Part shown: one piece after another, positions 8,701-17,100 of the stretch
How positions within the stretch are numbered: the first letter of the stretch is position 1
How the letters are laid out: every line of letters begins with the position of its first letter
Origin: a virus
IMG/VR virus record: IMGVR_UViG_3300044632_000568
Location: 1-28,566 of that record
Length of the DNA: 28,566 nucleotides
Strand: one strand, 5' to 3'
The notes under the pieces: model-generated
Told to the model about the DNA's origin: nothing
Database searches by the model: none
Seen by the model: only the letters and a program-made list of their open reading frames with translations
Program-made: the position numbers and the translations under genes

Positions 8701-9704
8701 GATGAGTTTGAAATATTTGCTTGAAGCTGAGTTGTCAGTACAGAGCTGTTTAAATCATCACCGCTTGGCTTCTTTATTCTCCACCCCGTATATATTTCAA
8801 CTTCAAGATCTTTAACCATATATTTACCATATGTAGATGAACTATTGAAAATATTAAATAATTTTTCAGTATTATCAAGTGTTAGATCAACTGATGCAGT
8901 TTCAGAACCGCCGATTGGCAAGCTAGTTGAATGTATATCTCTTGTTCTATTTACTGAGTATGATATTACATATTCACTAATATCTTCTTCATAAATAGGA
9001 ACAATTTCCTGGATCCTGGCATAGTCCCCTGGATTTTTAGTTGTGTACACAGTAACTTTTATTTTTGAAATGTTATTTGTAGATAACGCCTCGGAAAGAA
9101 TGTGATCTCTATAATAACCGCCATCGGGGATAGTGCCAATCTCATCAAGAACGAGATTTAATGACCCGTCATATGCTTGCAATAGGTATGTAGAGATTTG
9201 CCCATAAAACTCCGATGTAATTATACGAATCTTATTTACTTTTCTTGTTGTAAATGTAGCTTGAATATATGGATTTGTAACAAAACCATACCCATCATAT
9301 GTAGCATGAGTATTTGAGTTACTAACACTATTAGACCACCAGCCAAACTCTAAACTACTACCCATCTGAGTATTAGAAAGATCATTTGTTGTAAGTGAAG
9401 GCATAGCATACCAAGAACCATCTGCCTTTATTACATCACCATCAGCATCCACAGCTCCAGCAACAGCCCATGTAAACGACTGTCTTCTGATGCCATTAAA
9501 AGCTTCTGATGCAGGAAAGAAAAACCCTCTTGACGGGTATGAATTAACAGCTGGGGCATCATTTGTTGTTACAACTAGATTGTCTAAATGACGACTATCC
9601 ATCCATTTAATAATAACCTTAGGCTTAATTTTCTGAGCTGGTGCTGCTATAGCCGAATTAAACGAATTAGATAGTTGTTTTCCATATAGCCCAGATGTTA
9701 ACAT
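5793..9704 (-). CDS. Tail hub / minor tail protein with PA14-like and LamG-like modules
   Basis: 1303 residues. The C-terminus (about 930-1303, including SIREIMNDITFADMGRIYID and the final RIRVTNLSALDISNTDYWVI) resembles the central hub proteins of siphophage tail tips. Two extra modules interrupt the chain. One, around 590-676, has G-Y-Y-I-P-T-D-S-G, G-V-R-L-Y-L-D-D and R-K-I-R-I-E-F-F-H, as in PA14 carbohydrate-binding domains. The other, around 740-925, has W-T-I-E-F-F, H-I-A-V-T-Y-D-G, K-Y-F-V-N-G and F-Y-A-D-E-F-A-I-Y, as in LamG/concanavalin-like domains. The N-terminal 300 residues are beta-rich and may fold as another galactose-binding-like module. Expected role: closes the tail tube and presents glycan-binding modules. 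The upstream junction carries GAGGTATAAATG, also seen at the 4222-4233 junction. Confidence 0.75.
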   Translation of the reverse strand: MLTSGLYGKQLSNSFNSAIAAPAQKIKPKVIIKWMDSRHLDNLVVTTNDAPAVNSYPSRGFFFPASEAFNGIRRQSFTWAVAGAVDADGDVIKADGSWYAMPSLTTNDLSNTQMGSSLEFGWWSNSVSNSNTHATYDGYGFVTNPYIQATFTTRKVNKIRIITSEFYGQISTYLLQAYDGSLNLVLDEIGTIPDGGYYRDHILSEALSTNNISKIKVTVYTTKNPGDYARIQEIVPIYEEDISEYVISYSVNRTRDIHSTSLPIGGSETASVDLTLDNTEKLFNIFNSSSTYGKYMVKDLEVEIYTGWRIKKPSGDDLNSSVLTTQLQANISNSSSTFSVLDRSSLPSGGAGNYFTVTIDEGTQSEEVVLCSSVDSSNVVTVAERGYGNTTAKSHTTGATVSFDIYEYVKNGTFYVDEWSVGTDMTVGANLQDWSKFLSERSINYGFFLQNAYVGDAVKNLLMRANFPSADIKKLNTYKQGAKDREAVSLYSFNEQTIDRSGNSIIPSTGLRARFWGMPTNQKNVQSVKDIVADAIDKELSPMDKALGEKSFVSPALTLLSKSISTSNTSALDISNYSFTGNDSAVYSEYFNGVFDGYYIPTDSGLQKLIVFISYGGVRLYLDDILILDKYQTTTSSTRYESSMVNLSAGVPRKIRIEFFHSFNNSGSASFSISLYKALSGGSDVIVSAAECCTIVPLDAIGSKNSSSTWSTADSYNHRNNGVYINNPKLSQPTGLTSDLSDKSVLLESNSYVRIPYTVMNDLSYKDKWTIEFFGKFHNGSFATDGEYISNWNNSTSTSGFEFFNNSTSNGFKIKTVLGNSAVVTETVSSNVALSNSSSSHIAVTYDGSSLKYFVNGDLKDTEVVEGVVISSASKDITIGGRGASYTPVTGVEIAPSSVRSFYADEFAIYGESLADDEIKNRYIESAMQPLTQFAFLYGNETSIREIMNDITFADMGRIYIDENDKAKYEHFYRFFEPSIDQHANVQSYFSDSTNIINSNYNVALQCNKVVIPIASIQTSTNAVQSLWIAPDGSSLATTKLTSNLTSNANVAYVSTTLDPVYSETGYIKINSEIIKYISKTATSFNGLERAQFQTTAASHSINDKVRESRYYDIKFDKSPAYNVKAPFISAILFENPKKVEITRYLPYPYGAEMILSASEDSEVGGLVFLQGTDPLTKYPYATVLSGTAVVMSEQNVQVKEQSASLADSIKKYGVKDITIQSPFITDSVHAKKLADFIIEKTQIPVPIINLDVTAMPKIQLGDRIRVTNLSALDISNTDYWVISHNTTIGDNVSQNLVLRKVS

Positions 9705-10769
9705 TTATACCTCTTCAAGCGTCATTGCGCAGCTAAAATAGTATACATCATCTACGAGATCTCTTCTAATTAAGTTCTCAGAGAAGTTAGAGACAAATAC
9801 AGTAATGTTCTCTTCTGTATACGGAGTTACCCCATCTTCATCTTGATTTATAATAGTAAGCGTATGAGTATCAGAATCCATTGATATTGCCTTAATATAA
9901 TTTCTTGATTCTCTATAATCAACTGTTCTATCGCCATAGTTAGGAATGAAACTCCAATTTATATTGAAAGTTCTTTTTGCTGCACTTCCAGCGGCATTAT
10001 TCTTGTAATACCTGGATGAATCTCCCGACCAATTTGTATTTTCAATATATAACGGAGCAGCCGAGGAATCAAGTGTGCGGCTCTGATTAGTTAATGGTTT
10101 TCCATCAAGCATTAGCAGAGCTCTGATTAACGAAGAATCAGCGGTAATGTTATTGCTAAATCTAATTGCCTCTGCTCGTATATTAGAATTGTTTAATATG
10201 TTAATTCTAATTGTTGCAAGAACTATCTTTCCAGCTATAAACAGGCTGACTTGACCAGATAGGTTTGCGCTACCAAGTGCAATTCGTGTTCCGTTTGAAA
10301 GAAGCGATGAAAGAATTGAAATCTGAGAAGCGCCATATGAATCCTTCATCATGGAAGCCGATACTGATGAATCAGAACTCATTGAGCATGATGATATTGA
10401 AATCTTTGTTCCGCTTGAAGATACATCACCACTAGTTGATAGCGATGCGCTTGCATAGGCAATCTTTGTGATATTTGTTTCAACAAGAACTTCTGCTGAA
10501 ATTACAACATCACCATCTTGTCTTTCTGTTGCGACAATAACTGTTGCGCCATCAACAGAGAGATTTGCTGCTGCGTATGCGATTTTATAAGGATTAGATA
10601 CAACATTGGAATTTGATGCAATCACAATATTTGCAAATCTTATTTGATACGATGATACTGTGAGCGTTACGCTGCTATTAATGTCAATCGTGACATCCAC
10701 AGCATCCGCTTGGTAGAAATCTATACCACGATTAAATGGTTCACTAAATGAATAGAAACTGTCAGACAT
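9705..10769 (-). CDS. Distal-tail-like minor tail protein with Ala/Ser-rich repeats
   Basis: 354 residues in two parts. Residues about 35-215 are low-complexity beta repeats with a recurring unit (KIAYAAANLSVDGA, KIAYASASLSTSGD, RIALGSANLSGQVS), a style common in actinophage minor tail proteins. The C-terminal 135 residues are clearly homologous to the whole next protein upstream (10773-11192): R-T-V-D-Y-R-E-S-R-N-Y against R-T-I-D-G-R-V-A-R-N-F, F-S-E-N-L-I-R-R-D-L against Y-S-E-T-L-V-R-R-D-I, and a matching end. It therefore looks like a duplicated distal-tail subunit that gained a repetitive N-terminal extension. It sits between tape measure and hub, the usual place for distal tail proteins. 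Confidence 0.65.
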   Translation of the reverse strand: MSDSFYSFSEPFNRGIDFYQADAVDVTIDINSSVTLTVSSYQIRFANIVIASNSNVVSNPYKIAYAAANLSVDGATVIVATERQDGDVVISAEVLVETNITKIAYASASLSTSGDVSSSGTKISISSCSMSSDSSVSASMMKDSYGASQISILSSLLSNGTRIALGSANLSGQVSLFIAGKIVLATIRINILNNSNIRAEAIRFSNNITADSSLIRALLMLDGKPLTNQSRTLDSSAAPLYIENTNWSGDSSRYYKNNAAGSAAKRTFNINWSFIPNYGDRTVDYRESRNYIKAISMDSDTHTLTIINQDEDGVTPYTEENITVFVSNFSENLIRRDLVDDVYYFSCAMTLEEV

Positions 10770-10772
10770 CTC

Positions 10773-11192
10773 TTATTTCTCTTTGAGAGAAATCTCAACA
10801 TTGTAATATGCACACTGGTTGGGAATATCTCTTCTCACTAATGTTTCGCTATATGATTCAACATATACGACTGTATTATAGGCAGGTTCTGCTGGATCAA
10901 GAATAATTGAAAGTGTTGCTGAAGATGGTGTCTTTGCTAATGCATAAAGGAAGTTTCTTGCAACCCGACCATCAATGGTTCTTTCCGACATATCTGGAAG
11001 GTAAGTGAAGGACAGGGTATAGTTGTTCTTTGCATTCTTAATAAATCTCCGCTTATTCCCATTAAGTAATTCAACATTAGATGCCGATGTTGACATAGCA
11101 CTACTCATAGTCCGACCATGCTCTGTAACCTCTGTGCCATTAAGCACGACAAGGTGAGTTATATTAGGCTGTTGATTCTGAATTGTTGGCAT
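10773..11192 (-). CDS. Distal-tail-like protein (short paralogue)
   Basis: 139 residues, all beta, directly downstream of the tape measure, where siphophages encode the distal tail protein that caps the tube. Key features are Y-T-L-S-F-T-Y-L-P-D, S-E-R-T-I-D-G-R-V-A-R-N and E-T-L-V-R-R-D-I. The C-terminal two thirds match the C-terminal domain of the following 354-aa protein, so the two are paralogues. The start ATG at 11190-11192 directly follows the tape measure stop as GGGGTTATAAATG, with GGGG as the probable ribosome site. The assignment is by position and paralogy rather than by an invariant motif. Confidence 0.6.
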   Translation of the reverse strand: MPTIQNQQPNITHLVVLNGTEVTEHGRTMSSAMSTSASNVELLNGNKRRFIKNAKNNYTLSFTYLPDMSERTIDGRVARNFLYALAKTPSSATLSIILDPAEPAYNTVVYVESYSETLVRRDIPNQCAYYNVEISLKEK

Positions 11193-14100
11193 TTATAACC
11201 CCTGATTTATTCCGTTATAGCTTGTGAATGTTCTTGTCTCCATACCAGCAGCTTTCTGTTGCTTTGGAAGCACATTAACATTGTAACTCTTCATCATACT
11301 CTTAAACCATTCTTCTTCACCAACAAATGTGTCAACATTGATATTCACGGTGGATACGCTAGTTGTTCCTCCACCACCTGCATATGCTGGGACTCCAGAA
11401 GGTGCTCTAAACTTTGATTGGTTAATGCTTTGCATTGTTCTTACACCCATGTTTCTTACAGCATCAGCGTTTATAACATACTCACCACCATGCAAAATTG
11501 CAGGGATTGCCTTTGATGGAGCGCCAGGAACATAGCCGCCTGTTTTAAACTGGGAGGCATAAGCTGGACTGTATTTTGGAGTTAAATAATTAATGATATG
11601 ATTATTTCTTTTATTAATAAGTCTTGGTAATGCATTTTCTCCAAATTGATCATAATATGAAACAGGTACATGCATGTCATAATTATACGGCATAGGGTAA
11701 TTCAAATCATTACTTAGTGATTCAATTGAAGAAACAAAATGATTTGCATGAAGACCAGTATTAAGCCTTAATTCAAGAGCTAATTTACGAATAATTGCAT
11801 CCTGCCAATCGTTTGTGTAGTGCTCACCAGTCTGCCATAAACCAGTACCACCTAGTTGTTTCATTCTGTCAGTAATCATATGATCTTTCATATCTCTAAA
11901 AAGCTGGTCTGAAATTGTACTAAACTGATTGTCTGTGTAATATCCAGTTTGTAGTCTACGAATTAAATAATCGGGTGCGCTAGTTGTTGCTAATTCACTT
12001 GGTCTAAAGATTTGAAATGCATCTTTTGGAATTCTTAAACCTGTCAAATCTTTCGGTGTGAAATAACTATCAACTGCATACAGGGTATCTAGTGCACCAG
12101 GATTTGCATCCATTACCGCTTTTAGATTTGCAAGGAGAATTTCTCCCCCAGCCTCTTGTCTAGCCATATGTCCAGCAGCAGGGCTATTAATTCCAAAATG
12201 AATTGTATTTCTCAAAAGATTATGTTTTGAAATTTCTCTTGCACTCATGCGATCACGGACTGTAGGGTTTTTTAATAGATCTTCTGTATTTGTAAAATAC
12301 CCAGCCATTTTAGCTAGTCTTGTTTCATACGCTAATGATGTCCCCATGTTTGAAAAAAACTTAGTTTTTGTGTTATAGTCACCTGTTGGTTTTAAGAATA
12401 AATCTCCCCCTTTACCAGTAATAAATGGATGCTGTGGTGGTCTTTCATGCACAATAATCAATTTTTCTAGCATGTCATCAACAGAACCAGCATTCATCAA
12501 ATCTTGCCAGACTGTAGGCATACCGCTTACTTCTCTATTAATACCTGGTGTCATGTCAATATTTGCTTTTGCAAATGATGCAGCTTTTGCTGCAGATATT
12601 TTTGTCTTACCCAATTCTGCTAATTTTTCAAATATTGATTTAGCATAAATATCTCCATTTGAGGCAGCATACAATAGCGCATCAACTTGAGGTACTGATG
12701 TAATTTTTGAACCAAGAACTTGCAAACCACCATCATTCATAGAGTCTCTAACAAGTGACCTTGCAAAATGCCAATTCGCTGCGGTTTGCGCCCCAGATGC
12801 TGAGAATTCAGCAAGACCGCTTAATGTATATGGATCAGATGGTATATTTTTAATAACAGTATCCAACGGATTAATAACTTGTCCATTAATTGCAGAGAAA
12901 CCAGATTCAAAAAGATTAGTTTTCTCTGCGAGCACTCTTTCTATATTGCCAAAAGTAACAATTTTTCCATCTATATTAAAACCAGGTATTGAGCTATAGG
13001 CTGCAGATGTGTCGCCAATAGAGATGTCTAGTGGATTTAAATCAAATGCACCAATTTTTGTTCTAAGGGCTGGTAGTGGACCAGATACTCCAGGTGTTAA
13101 TTCAGGGTATATAGATGGTTTGCTTGATATTGAATCAACAATATTGTCTACTCTTGATACAGATTTGGCAATGTTTGATTCTATTACTGGTGTCATTGTT
13201 TCTCTATTAAACAATTTACCAATAAATCCAGAAATTTTTGCACCAACAGTTTTCTTTGGTATTGATCTAGAAATTTCTGCTGCTAGTCCTTTCCCAAACG
13301 GAGCTGCTGCTTTACTGGCTCCAGCAGTGGCTATTGTCGCAATAACATCAGCAGTATTAATTAAACCTTCAATAGCTCCAGCTTCACGAAGTCTTGGATT
13401 TTTTCCAATTAATCTACCGCCTGTGTTTATTAATGGATTAAGAAAAGTTGCTTGATAGCTTTCTAGTTGCGATCTAATAAATCCAGGTGTTGCAGTAACT
13501 ACATCAATGCCCTTGAATATTGCTTTTTCAACAAAATTTAATCCCTTTTCAGTTTTCCAATCGTATGGTTTTTTAGAAATAGCAACCCCTGCTGTTGCAA
13601 GAGCAAACTGTTTTTTCGCATCATTAGTTTTTGCATTAGATTGCTGCTCAATCCTATCTGCGCTTCCTCTTGTGTTTGAAGGATTTGCTCTTCCAACTCT
13701 ATTTGCTTCCGACATATGGATAAGTTGTGCAGCCATTTCAGCAGTAGCATCATCTTTATAGACTCCTAAATTCTTACCGCTATTTATTGCAAACTTTATT
13801 GCTTGTTGATCACTTATAATTTTTCCATTAACAACTGTTGGAAGAAGCATTGTGCCACGATCTGTTCCAATACTGAGTGACCTAACTGTGCTTACCCCGC
13901 CTTCACCTTTGATATTGTTTTTTACTACAGGTAGTTTATTAAGATTTATATTTCCTGGTACAACTGGCTTAACAACGGTTCCGTAAGGACCGTTTAATGT
14001 TCCGTCACCCTTCTTTGGAGCTATCGCCCCACTCCTCTTTGGTACTTGACCACCCTTGAGGAATTTTGGAAGAAGGTTGTTATTCATCTTATTCAAAGCG

Positions 14101-17100
14101 CCTATGCCAATTCTTGAAACCGCCTTCGCATTAAGAATGTATTCTCCACCATGAAGAAGTGCTGGTACACCTTCTTGTGTTGGTGCTGGGATGTATCCTT
14201 CTGGATACCCACTGTTTTGGTTCTGGGTTCTTGTCGGAATAATTCCACCCTTTGCTCTTGAAGTTGGCTTCAATGATGGGTTTGGAATAAAAGCTGGCTT
14301 AATTGGTCTTGCTCCAATAGCTGCCGTTGAAAGACCAGTTCCTGCGGTGAATTGCTGATAGGTTAGTGGAGCGAGACCCTTAACCGCTCTTAGTGCGTTA
14401 TTAGAAGTGAAAGCATCAGCCCTTCCAACATTAAGACCAGCTCCAGAAGGTGTGCTACCTGTTGTTCCACCACCGCCTCCACCACCGCCAGCCGCAGCAT
14501 CTTTCTGAGCTTCACCAGCGGCTTCTGCTGCTGCTTTAAGACCGAGCCATTTGAGACTTGTTGCATCAATATATCCACGCATCTCTTCAAACAAATCTTT
14601 ATTAACAGCAACATCATTTCTTAGAGCATCTGTTATTGCTCTATTGCCATCAATAATTGCTTGCTTATAAACTTTCTCCCAGTTTTCTTTGAACTTAGTT
14701 GTTGCTTCTGCAAACGGAGTGAGGAAGTCATTTGTTACAGCGGTAACAATTGCTGTTGCTGACTCTTTGAAGTTATCTTTGAGACCAGTTGTGACAAGAC
14801 CAAATGAATCAATAACGGTTTGTTTCTTGTCTCCAAATACACCGCCGATATCGGCAAGCATTCCAATTGTTACGCCAATAACAGTATTCTCGCTAGTGTC
14901 TGAACCTAGACCATACTTTTCTTTTGCTACCAGGACTAGTTCATCAAGATTTGTGCTAAATGCACCGACAACATCATTTGGCATCTTTGTATTAATAGTT
15001 GTAGCAAAGTCGGTAAACATCTTTTCAAACGCAGCACTATTGTCAGTTGCTGTTTGATTTGTGATGTTATAAAGCTCTCCAATTTGGGTCTTGTAATCTT
15101 CAATCGTTACTGGTGGGAACTTTGTAATAGTCTCAATTGATTCCTGGAACTTAGCAATTGATTCATCAAAGAACTTTTGAGCTGCATCCCTTGCCTCATT
15201 AATAGCTTCTTTGAGTGCATCAAGATTTTCTTTTGCAAGATCTTTTGCCCGACTTGATTCAAGAGAATTAAGGTCTTCATTAAACGACTTTGTTTGAGAA
15301 GTCTGCTCAAGCTGAAGCATTCTTGCATCATCTGTACGACCTTCGTATACAGCCAATGCATAATTTCTACGGAACTGCTCATCACTAAGCGCCTTGTCAT
15401 CAAGCATCTTACGCTTGTTAGATTCAAACTCTTTTGTCTTTGTTAATGATTCTTCCGCTTTTTCAAGTTTTCCAAGTGTCTTAATCTGTACATCATAAAT
15501 CTTTAACGCAGCATCTCTCTGCTTCTCAAGAGCCTTGGTTGATGCATCAACATACTTATCAATTGCATTCTTTAATTCACCAGCAATGTAATTCTGCAGA
15601 TCCTGAACTGCGCTCTTAATACCTTCCTTGAGCTTCTCACCAATCTTTCCAGATGGATCATTCTCTTCAAAACCATCACCAGCAGAATTGGCAATAGCTT
15701 CACCAGCGGCTTCACCAGCCTCTGTGCCAGCATCAACGAGAGGCTTCTTCCCTTTCTGAAGAGAATGGGTGCTTTCTTTAACACCAAGATCTGCGCCTTT
15801 CTTCAAACCACCCTTGATAGTATTTGCTATTCCATCAATTGCCTTGCCATAAAGATTTACTCCGCCATCAACCAATCCCTTAGCGCCATCAGCAAGAGCG
15901 TCAATAGCACCACTAGCAGCATCGGCTCCAGCATCAACCATCCCATACATTCCGTCAATAGTGTCATTCATGCCATCACTTATTGCACTGAACCATCCCA
16001 TACCTGGGATCTTGCTAAGCCAACTAAAACCCTTTGCAACTGCTTTTGGTATTGCTGTGAGTGATGTAAGCATCAATTTAACGCCTAGGGCAATAACTTT
16101 TACAAGACCCTTCATTAAACCAGCAAATATGGTGATAACTGCTTTTACTATAAAGCCAGCAACCTTGATAAGAACTTTCATTACTGCTTGCCATATACTT
16201 ACAAGCACTTCTGCGACTCTGGCAAAGGCTGCTGTTAAGAACTTGAGTGCGTCACCCCAATTTCCCTTGAACATGGAAACAACAGCCATAACAATATTGA
16301 CCACTGCGTACAGATATGGTTTGATAATATTTTCAACAAGCGATTTAAACGCTTGTGCAACCATTTGCACAACCTTAACGAATTGTCTAAATATTGTAAC
16401 AAGTCCATTAACAGAACCTTCTGTCCCCTTTGCTCCACCACCGAACTGAGCGAACAAGTCCTGAATTGGTCTTGTTATTTCCATCAATGCTTTCTTGATG
16501 ACACCGAAAGCAAATGCAAGACCTCTCAGTGGTCCAGCCGCTTTTTCTTTGAACATTCCAAAGTTTTTAACAACAAGCATTACTGCTACACCAATACCAA
16601 GAACAATTGCTCCAATGCCAGTAGCAAGCATTGTCATTCTAAAAATCTTCATTGCAAGATCTGCGAGCTTTACATTTGTAACAAATCCCTTAATTGCAAC
16701 ACCCATTTTTCTAAATGTTCCTGGGGCTGCCAGACCAAGTGTTCTTTGCTGAGCTTCAAGAGCTGCTATGGCACCCTTAGCACCACTAACACCAGCTTTA
16801 AATTGTTTAATTGGTCTTAGGGCTTCTACAAATCCTTTGCCAAGATTTGCTGTCTTGCTAGTTGTTGCAAAGTCTTTAATGCCACCTACAGCTTTACGAG
16901 CACGAAGTTGTGTTTGCATCCTTGCGCCCTGAACACCACCACCTGCAAGAATGTTTGCTTGATCTTCCGCTGTTCCAAGAAGTCTTCTTGTTGCTGATAT
17001 TCTTCCACCACTAAGTCTTGAGAGCGCACCTCTTGTGCGGCTTGGAGATCCAGGAGTTGTGTCATCAAGAAGTTCATTACCGCCTTGAAAAAAACGGGTT

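Noticed and set aside
13009-13455. Plus-strand open frame of 148 codons
   Set aside because: Antisense shadow of the tape measure insert, with no ribosome site and no domain.
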